DNA of 36,074 nt from Flavobacteriaceae bacterium (GCA_029252265.1 JAQXBT010000055.1:1-36074), one strand, 5' to 3'. Numbered from the stretch's first letter, positions 16,823-25,963 are shown. A program made the numbers and translations. The notes: generated by a model not told the origin, from the sequence alone.

Positions 16823-18684
16823 TTGTCATTAATTTTAAACGGTTTACCACCATACGGTTTTAAGTATTCATCTTCCAAGCTTTTCTCGACAACTAACCGT
16901 TCCATTCTTTTTAAACTAACTGCCCCCTTTATGTATTTTTCAATCATTAGGCTTGCGATACGTCCAGCCCAACGCGCACCATAATAGCCATTTTCCACCA
17001 AAATTGCGATGGCAATTTTTGGATCTTCTTTAGGCGCAAAGGCTACAAATATTGAATGATCTGTGAGTTGTTGTCTAACCCCGTCAATTTTAGTAAAATT
17101 TTCGGCAGTTCCAGTTTTTCCACAAATTTCTATTCCAGGGACTTTTAAGAAACTCGCTGTTCCTTTTTTATATACATTATGCATGCCTTCGATAACAGGT
17201 TCAAAATAGTCTGTATTAATGGACACTTTTTTAGGCGTTGTGAAATTAGGATCCATTTCCTCTCCATCGATAGACTTGATGATGTGAGGCGTGTAGTAAT
17301 ACCCTCTATTAGCAATGGCTGCGGTCATGTTTGCTAGTTGAATAGGGGTTACTAAAATTTCTCCTTGGCCAATCGCATTTGAAATGATGGTGGTAGCACC
17401 CCATTTAAATTCTGGATACCATGAATCATAGTAGTTTCCATCTGGGATATTTCCTTTTTTCCCAACGGATAAATCATTTCCTAAAAAGCTTCCTAATCCA
17501 AAGCTTTTAATGTGAGAACTCCAACGATCCATAGATTGAGAAGAGTTGTCATATTTTTCAATTGTAGTTCTAAAGGCCATCGCAAAATAAGAATTACAAG
17601 AATAGGTGATGCCTAGATTTAAATTACGAAAACCACCACCACAGTGGCACATCATGGTTCGTTTTTTTTTACCATAAATGTATTTTCCAGAACAAATAAT
17701 GTTTGTTTTAGTGTCGATGACTTGCTCTTGTAAGGCTGTGAGTGCAACTAAGACTTTAAAGGGCGAACCGGGCTCATGCATTCGTATCAATCCCTTGTCT
17801 ATTAATGGACGATGAATAGAATCTTGGTATAATTTAGTGTAATTTTTGGAGCGTTGTCTCCCTACTAATAAGTTTGGATTATATGAAGGTGCGGAGACCA
17901 GACTTAAAATCTCGCCAGTGCTTGGTTCGATGGCTACAATTCCTCCAATTTTATTTTGCATTAACAACTCTCCATAGGCTTGAAGTTCAGAGTCTATGGT
18001 GATTTTAATATCTTTTCCTGGAGTTGGAAGTGTGTCAAAGACACCTTCTTTGTAAGCTCCAATATCGCGGTTATAAATATTTTTTTGAATATATTTTATT
18101 CCTTTAACACCCCTTAGTGTATTTTCATAAGAAATTTCAACCCCTTGTTTTCCGATCAAATCCCCTAGTTTATAGTAATTGTCGGCTGCAATTTCTTTAG
18201 TATTTGCTTCCGCAATGTACCCTAATACATTGGCGCCAATAGAGGTTTGATAATCTCTAACAGATCTTTTTTGAATATAAAACCCTTTGAATTTTCTCAA
18301 TTTTTCAGAAAGAAACGCGTAATTTTCTTTTGAAAGATGGGATAAGAAAACAGACGGTAATCGTGGGGAATAACGATATGCGCGATTATAAGATTTAAGA
18401 AAATTGAGTTTATTAATTTTCAGAAGGCTACAAAATAAAACGGTGTCTAATGGCTCCACTTCTCTTGGGATTACCATCACATCGTAACTTGGTTGGTTAG
18501 CAACTAACAGACTGTCATTTCGATCGTATATATAGCCTCTTTTTGGGTAGTGAAATACTTTCCGAATTGCATTGTCATTGTTGATGTCGTAGGCGTCGGA
18601 GCTGTAAATTTGTAAATAAAATAAACGTCCAACAAAGCAAATTCCTGTCAGTATAACCAGTCCAAAAAGCAGCACCTTTCTCAT
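16819..18684 (-). CDS. mrdA: Penicillin-binding protein 2 (transpeptidase)
   Basis: A class B penicillin-binding protein that crosslinks peptidoglycan for rod shape. It has one membrane anchor at residues 4-24, then a dimerisation domain with NQPSYDVMVIPREVE. The transpeptidase domain carries the three active-site motifs: S307 in EPGSPFK (SxxK), SCNSYF (SxN) and CGKTGTAEN (KTG). Its length of 621 residues is usual. It overlaps both mreD and rodA by four bases (ATGA at each junction), so the three genes are translationally coupled. Confidence 0.94.
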   Translation of the reverse strand: MRKVLLFGLVILTGICFVGRLFYLQIYSSDAYDINNDNAIRKVFHYPKRGYIYDRNDSLLVANQPSYDVMVIPREVEPLDTVLFCSLLKINKLNFLKSYNRAYRYSPRLPSVFLSHLSKENYAFLSEKLRKFKGFYIQKRSVRDYQTSIGANVLGYIAEANTKEIAADNYYKLGDLIGKQGVEISYENTLRGVKGIKYIQKNIYNRDIGAYKEGVFDTLPTPGKDIKITIDSELQAYGELLMQNKIGGIVAIEPSTGEILSLVSAPSYNPNLLVGRQRSKNYTKLYQDSIHRPLIDKGLIRMHEPGSPFKVLVALTALQEQVIDTKTNIICSGKYIYGKKKRTMMCHCGGGFRNLNLGITYSCNSYFAMAFRTTIEKYDNSSQSMDRWSSHIKSFGLGSFLGNDLSVGKKGNIPDGNYYDSWYPEFKWGATTIISNAIGQGEILVTPIQLANMTAAIANRGYYYTPHIIKSIDGEEMDPNFTTPKKVSINTDYFEPVIEGMHNVYKKGTASFLKVPGIEICGKTGTAENFTKIDGVRQQLTDHSIFVAFAPKEDPKIAIAILVENGYYGARWAGRIASLMIEKYIKGAVSLKRMERLVVEKSLEDEYLKPYGGKPFKINDK

Positions 18685-19187
18685 TTTTCCTTATTGCTAA
18701 ATAATGATGAAAGTAGTAAACAAAGAAGCAATGTAAACATACTTGAGTAAAAGGTGTGTTTGAAAATTAACAATAGTTCATTTTGATCAAATACGACTAG
18801 ACTAAACAAAATAAAATGATGTATAAAAATGAGTATTAAAAAATAAATGAGACGTTGTGTCAAATCAGTCTTACTAAATTTTACAGCGTGATATTCGTAA
18901 ATAGCGCCAAATGAGAATTTCAAAAAAAGAGGTCGAATGTATGCAATTGTAACGCTTGCAGCGGCATGAGTTCCTCCAGAATCCAAAAACATATCGACTG
19001 AGAGTCCTAATAAAAAACTTAGAAAAATAAATAATAATCGATTGTTTGCAACGGGATATAGCAATACAAAAAGCACATAGATATTGGGGTTTATGTAGCC
19101 TAAAAAATTGATATTGTTACACACAATGACCTGAAGTAAAACCAACCCTACAAATCGGGAAATATTTATAAAAACAAGGTTATTCAT
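18681..19187 (-). CDS. mreD: Rod shape-determining membrane protein MreD
   Basis: A 168-residue protein, almost entirely hydrophobic with five or six membrane helices. MreD proteins diverge strongly, so the call rests on size, hydropathy, the motif NPNIYVLFVLLYPV and SFLLGLSVDMFLDSGGTHAAA, and above all on the position between mreC and mrdA. It overlaps mreC by 8 bases and mrdA by 4. The product is expected to link the MreB filament to the cell-wall enzymes. Confidence 0.88.
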   Translation of the reverse strand: MNNLVFINISRFVGLVLLQVIVCNNINFLGYINPNIYVLFVLLYPVANNRLLFIFLSFLLGLSVDMFLDSGGTHAAASVTIAYIRPLFLKFSFGAIYEYHAVKFSKTDLTQRLIYFLILIFIHHFILFSLVVFDQNELLLIFKHTFYSSMFTLLLCLLLSSLFSNKEK

Positions 19188-19986
19188 CTGAGATATTTAA
19201 GGCTTTTAATTCATTAATATCAGTATTTTTCACAATGTAAACATGCTCCAGATTCGTCATGTCATTAAATAATTTAATATCGATAATATATAAATCTTCG
19301 GTATCGTTAAGTCGATAGGATTTAATGCTTCCAACAGGGATATTTGCAGGAAATGTAGAAGAATATCCACTCGTGACAACGGTGTCTCCAACGGCTATTT
19401 TTACAAGATCCTGTACATCTTTTAATTGAGTGATTTCTGGCGATTTACCGTCCCAACTCAAGATTCCAAAATGATTTGTTTTTTTTAATTTTACATTAAC
19501 CCGACTATTGGTGTTTAAAATTGACAACACCCTAGAATAATTTTTAGACGTTTTATCAATGATTCCAACAATCCCTTTAGAAGTAATGACACCGTCTTCC
19601 TCTTTGATAAGATCGTTTTGACCTTTATTTAGAGTTAGGTAGTTATTAGGAACAGCAAAACTGTTTTTATAAACTTGACTTGAAAGTAAGTTATAGGTAC
19701 TTTCTAAAAGAGAGTCTGTTTTCGGTAAATTTCCCCGATTGAAAACCAGTATTTTCAATTGGCTATTTTCTTCTAAAAGTAATTTATTTTCTTTTTTTAA
19801 ATTAAAATATTGAGTGATCCCATGAAAAGCACCATAAATACTACCCGTTATTTGATTCGAAGAATGAATGAATTTACTTCGGTGATATTCATGCGATCGT
19901 ATTGTGAGTGAAAGTGCACAAGAGAGCAACAACAGGAACAAGACAAATGTTTTGTTTCTAATGAAAAAATTAAAAAGTTGTTGCAT
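19180..19986 (-). CDS. mreC: Rod shape-determining protein MreC
   Basis: A 268-residue protein with one membrane helix at residues 12-29, a short coiled-coil stretch around 58-80 (LKKENKLLLEENSQLKIL), and a periplasmic two-barrel domain. Conserved parts are the KGQNDLIKEEDGVITSKGIVG segment, read as KGQNDLIKEEDG and ITSKGIVGII, and the GDTVVTSGYSSTFPANIPVG segment with its TSGYSSTFP core. MreC organises the elongation complex in the periplasm and binds PBP2. It starts 10 bases after mreB. Confidence 0.93.
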   Translation of the reverse strand: MQQLFNFFIRNKTFVLFLLLLSCALSLTIRSHEYHRSKFIHSSNQITGSIYGAFHGITQYFNLKKENKLLLEENSQLKILVFNRGNLPKTDSLLESTYNLLSSQVYKNSFAVPNNYLTLNKGQNDLIKEEDGVITSKGIVGIIDKTSKNYSRVLSILNTNSRVNVKLKKTNHFGILSWDGKSPEITQLKDVQDLVKIAVGDTVVTSGYSSTFPANIPVGSIKSYRLNDTEDLYIIDIKLFNDMTNLEHVYIVKNTDINELKALNISDE

Positions 19987-19996
19987 TACTTAAGTT

Positions 19997-21025
19997 CTAT
20001 TTTAGTAAGACACTTTTATATTTTGTGATATTTTTCAGAACGATCCCAGTACCTCTAACAACTGCTCTTAAGGGATCTTCGGCAATATAAACAGGTAAGT
20101 CTGTTTTTTGAGATAGTCGTTTATCTAAACCTCTTAGCATCGAGCCGCCTCCAGCAAGATAAATCCCCGTATTGTAAATGTCAGCAGCAAGTTCTGGCGG
20201 TGTTTGTGAGAGTGTTTCCATCACAGAATCTTCAATTCTAAGAATTGATTTGTCCAATGCTTTCGAAATTTCACGGTGCGTAATTTGAACCTGTTTTGGC
20301 TTCCCCGTTAATAAATCCCTTCCTTGAACATTCATTTCATCTGGCGGAACTTCTATATCTTCAGTAGCTGCTCCAATTTGAATTTTTATTTTTTCTGCGG
20401 TACGGTCACCAACGTACAAGTTGTGTTGAGTGCGCATGTAGTAAATGATATCATTCGTAAATACATCTCCTGCAACTTTCACGGATTTGTCACAAACAAT
20501 ACCTCCTAGAGCGATGACGGCTATTTCGGTGGTTCCACCCCCGATATCAACGATCATATTTCCTTTTGGTTGCATAATATCAACCCCTATTCCAATCGCT
20601 GCTGCCATGGGCTCGTGAATCAGGTAAACTTCTTTTCCATTAACGCGTTCTGCAGATTCTTTTACCGCACGCATTTCCACTTCTGTAATTCCCGATGGAA
20701 TACAAATAACCATTCTTAACGAGGGTGCAAATAATTTATTCTTTAAAGCGGGGATGCTTTTGATAAACATGCTGATCATTTGTTCAGAGGCATCAAAATC
20801 TGCAATCACACCATCTTTTAATGGACGGATCGTTTTGATGTTTTCATGCGTTTTACCTTGCATCAAATTGGCTTCTTTTCCAACGGCAATAATTTTTCCA
20901 GAGATACGATCTCTAGCCACAATGGATGGACTGTCAATTACAACTTTGTCATTGTGAATTATTAATGTGTTGGCGGTACCTAAATCGATGGCTATTTCTT
21001 CAGTTAAGAAGTCAAAAAATCCCAT
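19997..21025 (-). CDS. mreB: Rod shape-determining actin-like protein MreB
   Basis: A 342-residue bacterial actin that forms membrane filaments directing cell-wall synthesis. The nucleotide-binding motifs are intact: IDLGTANTLI (phosphate 1), VDIGGGTTEIAVI (phosphate 2) and YLAGGGSMLRGLD (adenosine). The N-terminus MGFFDFLTEEIAIDLG is short and typical. It heads the mreB-C-D-mrdA-rodA cluster, 100 bases after purH. The weak box TACATTTA at 21082-21075 on the minus strand could serve a promoter in that gap. Confidence 0.96.
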   Translation of the reverse strand: MGFFDFLTEEIAIDLGTANTLIIHNDKVVIDSPSIVARDRISGKIIAVGKEANLMQGKTHENIKTIRPLKDGVIADFDASEQMISMFIKSIPALKNKLFAPSLRMVICIPSGITEVEMRAVKESAERVNGKEVYLIHEPMAAAIGIGVDIMQPKGNMIVDIGGGTTEIAVIALGGIVCDKSVKVAGDVFTNDIIYYMRTQHNLYVGDRTAEKIKIQIGAATEDIEVPPDEMNVQGRDLLTGKPKQVQITHREISKALDKSILRIEDSVMETLSQTPPELAADIYNTGIYLAGGGSMLRGLDKRLSQKTDLPVYIAEDPLRAVVRGTGIVLKNITKYKSVLLK

Positions 21026-21125
21026 ATGCTAAAAAAATTTATTGTGGGGGTGTTAAAGTAAAAATGCTCTTTTGTAAATGTACTAAAATAAATTTTAGTT
21101 AGGAAATGCGTTTTACTTAAATAAA

Positions 21126-22658
21126 TTAGTGTTTAAAATGACGTGTTTTGGTGAAGACCATTGCAACATTGTTTGCGTTACAATAGTCAATACTCAATTG
21201 ATCTTTTATTGAGCCCCCTGGTTGAATTACTGCTGTAACTCCAGCATTTTTAGCGATTTCTACACAGTCCGGGAACGGAAAAAATGCATCACTCGCCATT
21301 ACTGCACCACTCAAATTAAAATTAAAGGAGTTCGCTTTATGTATTGCTTGGTTCAAGGCGTCTACACGGCTTGTTTGTCCAGTTCCACTCGCAAATAATT
21401 GTTTGTTTTTAGCCAAAACGATTGTATTCGACTTCGTGTTTTTACATATTTTTGAGGCAAATAATAAATCTTCTATCTCACTGTCAATAGGCGTGGAGGT
21501 CGTTGCGTTCTCTAGCATATTTCGGTCATCTGTGATCGAGTCTTTTTGCTGAACCAACACACCGTTCAAGCAACTTCGCACGCTCATTTCCGGTAAGTTT
21601 ACAGTATTTTGAATCAATAAAATTCTGTTTTTCTTCCCTTTTAAAAGGGCTTCTGCCTCTGCGTTAAATGAAGGCGCGATCACGACCTCACAAAATAAAG
21701 TATGAATTTTTTCGGCGGTCGCTAAGTCAATTTCACAGTTTGCAATTAAGACGCCACCAAATGCCGAGACTGGATCTCCTGCTAATGCATCAACATACGC
21801 TTGGTGTATGGTATCTCTTTGGGCAACGCCACAAGCATTGTTATGTTTTAAAATAGCAAATGTGGGTGCTTCGTCCTGAAATTCGTTCATTAAGTTAACA
21901 GCAGCATCGACATCTAAAAGATTGTTGTAGCTTAATTCTTTGCCATGAAGTTTTGTAAACATCGCTTCAAAATCCCCAAAGAAATAGCCTTTTTGGTGTG
22001 GGTTTTCCCCGTAACGAAGTGCAGTGCCTTTAGTTTCACTGATTTTCAAGACAACTTCTTCTTTTTCACTGTTGAAATAATTAAAAATAGCACTATCATA
22101 ATGCGATGAAACATTAAATGATTTGGTCGCAAAACGTTTACGATCTTCAATAGAAATTAGTCCTTCGTCTTCAGAAATGAGCGCTAAGAATTCTGCATAA
22201 TCATCCACAGACGACACACATATCACATCTTTGTAGTTTTTGGCGGCTGCACGAATGAGAGAAATTCCACCAATATCAATCTTTTCGATAATGTCTTCAT
22301 TACTTGCTCCAGAAACAACTGTTTTTTCAAATGGATAAAGATCTACGATCACCGCATCGATTTGCGGGATTGAAAAGGCGTCCATTTCTTCAATATCTTG
22401 AGCATTGTCTTGACGATTTAAAATGCCGCCAAATATTTTTGGATGTAATGTTTTGACACGGCCACCAAGAATAGATGGGTAATCCGTTATGTCTTCTGCC
22501 GGAATGACTTTAATTCCTAAATCATTAATGAATTTTTGAGTTCCTCCTGTGGAGTATATAGTAACGCCTTGTTCGTTCAGTTTTTTTACGATTGGTTCTA
22601 GACCGTCTTTACTAAATACGGAAATTAGGGCGGATTTGATGGTTTTGTTTTGGCTCAT
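21126..22658 (-). CDS. purH: Bifunctional AICAR formyltransferase / IMP cyclohydrolase
   Basis: It carries out the last two steps of purine synthesis. The N-terminal MGS-like cyclohydrolase domain (1 to about 190) shows YSTGGTQKFI and GGRVKTLHPKIFGGIL. The C-terminal transformylase domain contains LRYGENPHQKG, LKHNNACGVA (with Ala where many homologues have Pro) and GDPVSAFGGV, and ends QPGGSIKD ... MVFTKTRHFKH. Its length of 510 residues is normal. It sits upstream of mreB on the same strand; the 100-base gap leaves open whether they share a transcript. Confidence 0.96.
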   Translation of the reverse strand: MSQNKTIKSALISVFSKDGLEPIVKKLNEQGVTIYSTGGTQKFINDLGIKVIPAEDITDYPSILGGRVKTLHPKIFGGILNRQDNAQDIEEMDAFSIPQIDAVIVDLYPFEKTVVSGASNEDIIEKIDIGGISLIRAAAKNYKDVICVSSVDDYAEFLALISEDEGLISIEDRKRFATKSFNVSSHYDSAIFNYFNSEKEEVVLKISETKGTALRYGENPHQKGYFFGDFEAMFTKLHGKELSYNNLLDVDAAVNLMNEFQDEAPTFAILKHNNACGVAQRDTIHQAYVDALAGDPVSAFGGVLIANCEIDLATAEKIHTLFCEVVIAPSFNAEAEALLKGKKNRILLIQNTVNLPEMSVRSCLNGVLVQQKDSITDDRNMLENATTSTPIDSEIEDLLFASKICKNTKSNTIVLAKNKQLFASGTGQTSRVDALNQAIHKANSFNFNLSGAVMASDAFFPFPDCVEIAKNAGVTAVIQPGGSIKDQLSIDYCNANNVAMVFTKTRHFKH

Positions 22659-22680
22659 GGTGGTGTCTAAATTTTAGCAC

Positions 22681-22688
22681 CAAAAGTA
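22681..22688 (-). promoter_or_regulatory. Probable -7 box for purH
   Basis: On the minus strand the sequence reads TACTTTTG, an exact TAnnTTTG, 22 bases before the purH ATG. No TTG lies 19-21 bases further upstream. I looked for a purine riboswitch in the 110 bases before purH and saw none. Confidence 0.5.
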
Positions 22689-22768
22689 GTCAATTATCCC
22701 AGAAACATTGAATTGAATTCCGTCAAAAAAAGAATATCTTTTTAACGAATCAAGGGAGTTATTAACAA

Positions 22769-23221
22769 CTACATAAGTCTGGCAACGGATTGACATACAA
22801 ATTCTAAGAAACGTTCATCGTTTTCTGTAAATGGATCAATAGCATTTGAATCAATATCAATTTGTCCAACATTTTCTCCGTTAACAAACAATGGAACTAC
22901 AATTTCGGACTTGACGCTGATACTGCAAGCGATGTAATTGTCCTGAGCTTTTACATTTGGTACTACAAAATTTTGATTACTAACAGCCACTTGTCCACAA
23001 ATACCTTTTCCAAACGGAATAGTGGTATGGTCGGTTGGAGTACCTGCGTAGGGGCCCAGCTTCAGTTCCTCCTTGTTTCCATTTCTGAAATAAAAACCAA
23101 CCCAATCATAATGAGGTACCGATGTTTTCAATAATTTACATATCAAATGGAGTGTTTGATCCTGTGTTATTGAGTGGCGTATTAAGTCAGTAATTTTGGA
23201 TTGTAACGCGTCGAAAATCAT
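22769..23221 (-). CDS. GAF-domain protein, free methionine-(R)-sulfoxide reductase-like
   Basis: A single-domain GAF protein of 150 residues from the ATG at 23221. It matches the fRMsr family, which reduces free methionine-R-sulfoxide: DWVGFYF, LGPYAGTP, IPFGKGICGQVA, and NYIACSISVKSEIVVPL. In E. coli fRMsr the catalytic Cys is in the IAC motif (C118) and resolving cysteines are C94 (GVC) and C84. Here the IAC cysteine (C99) and GIC cysteine (C75) are kept with the same spacing of 24, while the third is His in TDHTTIP. Activity through the two remaining cysteines is plausible. A GTG at 23236 is in frame but overlaps a promoter-like box, so the ATG is preferred. Confidence 0.82.
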   Translation of the reverse strand: MIFDALQSKITDLIRHSITQDQTLHLICKLLKTSVPHYDWVGFYFRNGNKEELKLGPYAGTPTDHTTIPFGKGICGQVAVSNQNFVVPNVKAQDNYIACSISVKSEIVVPLFVNGENVGQIDIDSNAIDPFTENDERFLEFVCQSVARLM

Positions 23222-23235
23222 TAAAAATATTTTCA

Positions 23236-23243
23236 CAAAAATA
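23236..23243 (-). promoter_or_regulatory. Possible -7 box for the GAF gene
   Basis: On the minus strand the sequence reads TATTTTTG, an exact TAnnTTTG, with TTTG at 23269-23266 lying 22 bases upstream as a candidate -33. The predicted transcript would begin only some 8 bases before the ATG at 23221, which would be a very short leader. Confidence 0.4.
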
Positions 23244-23298
23244 CTATTTATCTCAAATAAGCATTCAAAAAGGGACTTATTTTATGATAATTTTAGCA

Positions 23299-23316
23299 AC
23301 TAGTAGCACTAGTAGT
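23299..23316. repeat. Tandem ACTAGTAG repeat before the metal-receptor gene
   Basis: ACTAGTAGC is followed directly by ACTAGTAGT, two 9-base units differing at the last base. ACTAGT is itself a palindrome, so each unit carries a small dyad. The pair ends 11 bases before the -7 box of the receptor gene, where a repressor or activator could bind. That role is inference. Confidence 0.4.
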
Positions 23317-23327
23317 TTGAGTTTTGT

Positions 23328-23335
23328 TAAATTTG
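23328..23335 (+). promoter_or_regulatory. Probable -7 box for the TonB receptor operon
   Basis: TAAATTTG, an exact TAnnTTTG, lies 21 bases before the receptor ATG. No -33 TTTG is present at 19-21 bases; the ACTAGTAG tandem repeat occupies that region instead. Confidence 0.5.
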
Positions 23336-23356
23336 AAGAATGCCAAATAAATTACA

Positions 23357-25594
23357 ATGAAATATATTTTATATCTTATTTTATTCATTCCATTTTTTAT
23401 GGTTTCACAATCTGAAATTAATGGAATGGTTATGGACTTAGATATGCAAAATAAAAACATTCCACTTTCTGGCGCCAATGTATTTTGGCTTAACACTTCT
23501 ATCGGAACGATCACTTCAGATGACGGGACTTTTAGGTTGCCTTATCAATCTTCGTATAAAAAAATAGTTATTAGTTACATAGGCTTCAAATCAGATACTT
23601 TAACGATCGACTCTCCAAAAATGATTTATCATTTGTTAAAAGCTTCGGAAGAACTTAGTGAAGTAAACGTGTCTGCACGTAAGAAATCTACAACAACCTC
23701 TTACCTTTCATCCCAAAATATATCTACAATAAGTAGTAAAGAATTGTTGAAAGCAGCGTGTTGTAATTTGTCCGAAAGTTTTGAAACGAACCCTTCGATA
23801 GATGTCAATTTTACGGATGCCATTTCTGGGACAAAGCAAATTAAAATGCTAGGACTCACAAGCCCCTATATTTTAATTGCTACTGAAAACATACCCTCGA
23901 TTCGGGGCGCCTCTCAAGCATACGGCTTGAGTTTTATTCCAGGAACTTGGGTCGAAAGTATTCAAATCACTAAGGGTGCTGGAAGTGTGGTCAATGGTTT
24001 TGAAAGTATTGCGGGACAAATCAATGCAGAACTTGTAAAGCCATCTACTGACAGCCGTGTATTTTTTAATGCCTATGGATCTTTGAATGGACGAACGGAA
24101 TTAAACACACATCTAAATACAAATATTTCTGAAAAATGGAGTACTGGATTGTACCTCCACGCGAACAATCGATCTAAAAAATTTGACAGAAACAACGACT
24201 CCTTTTTAGATATGCCGTTGGCCAAACAAATTAATGTTATGAATCGTTGGCAATATTCCAATCTTGAAAAAGGGCTCATTAGTTTTTTGAGTGTGCGGTA
24301 TTTGAATGATGAAAAACAATCAGGTCAACTGAGTTTTGATCCTGATAAAAACCAACGATCAAGCACGGTCTGGGGGAGCGAAGTAGCGACGAAGCGCTTT
24401 GAAGTGTCTGGTAAATTTGGGTATGTCAACCCGGAGATTCCCTACCAAAGTTTAGGACTTCAACTCGCTTACAGCGATCATAATCAAGAGTCCTACTTTG
24501 GGTTAAATCAATATGATATCCGCCATAAAAGTTTGTATACTAATTTCGTTTACAATTCTATTATTAGCGATTCTCGACACAAAATTAAGACCGGTCTAAC
24601 CGTGACCTATGATCATTACGATGAGGCCGTGAACTCGAAATTTTATGGCAGAAAAGAGCAGTCTGTCGGTGGGTTTTTTGAATATAGTTTCGATAATTTA
24701 GAAGCCCTTAATTTAACAGCGGGGATTCGTGTAGATCATCATAATTTGCTGGGAACTTTTATAACCCCACGATTGCATGCGCGTTACACGCCTTGGGGGA
24801 AATCAGCGTTAAGATTTTCAGTTGGACGGGGAAAACGAGCGGCTAATATTTTTGCCGAAAATCAAAGACTTTTTGCAACATCAAGAACTATTAATATCGA
24901 AAACTCAAGTGGAGAACTCTATGGATTAGAGCCCGAAGTTGCATGGAATTATGGAATATCTTTTTTACAAGGCTTTAAGTTTTTCGACCGAAAAGCGGAG
25001 CTAACCTTGGATTTTTATCGAACTGATTTTCAAAGCCAAGTCGTTGTAGATTTTGAAACCCCCTATGAAGTAAATATCTATAATTTAGACGGGTCTAGTT
25101 ATGCCAACAGTTTTCAAGTAGAATTTAGTTTGAATATTCTGAAGTATTTAGATTTAAAAACAGCCTACAAGTTTTACGACGTTAAAACACAGTATAAATT
25201 TGGAAAACTAAAAAAACCTTTAACCTCCCAGCACCGCATATTTGCAAATTTATCCTACGAAATTCGTAAAACAGAAAATGATGGTTTATGGAAATTTGAC
25301 ACTACATTTAATTGGTTTGGAAAACAGCGGTTTTCATCGACTACTTTAAGTCCTGAGGCCTATCAATTACCAACTTATTCCCCGACTACTTCTACATTGA
25401 ATGCACAAGTCACCAAGGTTTTTTCAAGCTCTTTTCAGGTTTATCTTGGTGCCGAAAACATGACCAACTCGACTCAAAATAATCCAATAATTAGCTCAGA
25501 AAACCCTTTTGGATCAAATTTTGATACTACATTTGTATATGGGCCTATATTTGGGAGTACTTATTATGTGGGCTTGCGTTACAGACTAAATTAA
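23357..25594 (+). CDS. TonB-dependent outer-membrane receptor, probably for a metal
   Basis: A 745-residue outer-membrane receptor. A signal peptide (1 to about 18, ending MVSQS) is followed by a carboxypeptidase-regulatory-like domain (about 20-95, with SGANVFWLNTSIGTITSDDG). Next come the plug (about 110-225, with ENIPSIRGASQAYGL and GAGSVVNGFESIAGQI) and a beta-barrel ending GSTYYVGLRYRLN. The plug contains an unusual pair, C135-C136, in KAACCNLSESFETNP. From memory this ACCNLSESF motif marks a Bacteroidota receptor subgroup linked to metal genes. The next gene, 5 bases downstream, encodes a heavy-metal-binding protein, which supports copper or another soft metal as substrate. The substrate itself is not shown by the sequence. 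Confidence 0.88.
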   Translation: MKYILYLILFIPFFMVSQSEINGMVMDLDMQNKNIPLSGANVFWLNTSIGTITSDDGTFRLPYQSSYKKIVISYIGFKSDTLTIDSPKMIYHLLKASEELSEVNVSARKKSTTTSYLSSQNISTISSKELLKAACCNLSESFETNPSIDVNFTDAISGTKQIKMLGLTSPYILIATENIPSIRGASQAYGLSFIPGTWVESIQITKGAGSVVNGFESIAGQINAELVKPSTDSRVFFNAYGSLNGRTELNTHLNTNISEKWSTGLYLHANNRSKKFDRNNDSFLDMPLAKQINVMNRWQYSNLEKGLISFLSVRYLNDEKQSGQLSFDPDKNQRSSTVWGSEVATKRFEVSGKFGYVNPEIPYQSLGLQLAYSDHNQESYFGLNQYDIRHKSLYTNFVYNSIISDSRHKIKTGLTVTYDHYDEAVNSKFYGRKEQSVGGFFEYSFDNLEALNLTAGIRVDHHNLLGTFITPRLHARYTPWGKSALRFSVGRGKRAANIFAENQRLFATSRTINIENSSGELYGLEPEVAWNYGISFLQGFKFFDRKAELTLDFYRTDFQSQVVVDFETPYEVNIYNLDGSSYANSFQVEFSLNILKYLDLKTAYKFYDVKTQYKFGKLKKPLTSQHRIFANLSYEIRKTENDGLWKFDTTFNWFGKQRFSSTTLSPEAYQLPTYSPTTSTLNAQVTKVFSSSFQVYLGAENMTNSTQNNPIISSENPFGSNFDTTFVYGPIFGSTYYVGLRYRLN

Positions 25595-25599
25595 TATCT

Positions 25600-25953
25600 A
25601 TGAAAAAAATATACTTATTACTCACAATGTTTTGTTTTAGTGTCCTAAGTTTTGCGCAAAACAAAAATGCCAAAGCCTCCTTTGAAGTAGATGGGGTCTG
25701 CATGATGTGTAAAAGTCGCATTGAAAAAGCGAGTCTTAATACTAAAGGCGTTAAATCGGCCGTATGGAATGTTAAAAGTCACGAATTAAAACTTATTTTT
25801 AATGAACATAAAACAGACCTCAGTACCATCCAAAAAAATATTTTGGCTGTTGGTCATGATACTGAAAACCTAAAAGCTACTGAGGAAGCTTATGAGACCG
25901 TTCATCCATGTTGTAAGTATCGCGAAGAAAAAGTTGTAAAAGATCACAATTAA
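25600..25953 (+). CDS. Secreted heavy-metal-associated (HMA) domain protein
   Basis: A 117-residue protein with a signal peptide (1 to about 19, LSFA-Q) and a ferredoxin-like HMA fold. Metal ligands C34 and C37 lie in DGVCMMCKSRIEKA, the position of the CxxC loop in copper chaperones. A tail carries a second pair, C104-C105, in VHPCCKYREE. The protein is exported, so it probably handles metal in the periplasm after uptake by the receptor encoded upstream, or reports metal levels. Copper is the most likely ligand, but zinc or mercury is possible. A terminator hairpin follows the stop. Confidence 0.88.
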   Translation: MKKIYLLLTMFCFSVLSFAQNKNAKASFEVDGVCMMCKSRIEKASLNTKGVKSAVWNVKSHELKLIFNEHKTDLSTIQKNILAVGHDTENLKATEEAYETVHPCCKYREEKVVKDHN

Positions 25954-25963
25954 TATCATATCA

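Noticed and set aside
22769-23236. GTG at 23236 as the start of the GAF gene
   Set aside because: It adds five residues that are not typical of the family and overlaps the exact TAnnTTTG box; the ATG at 23221 is preferred.
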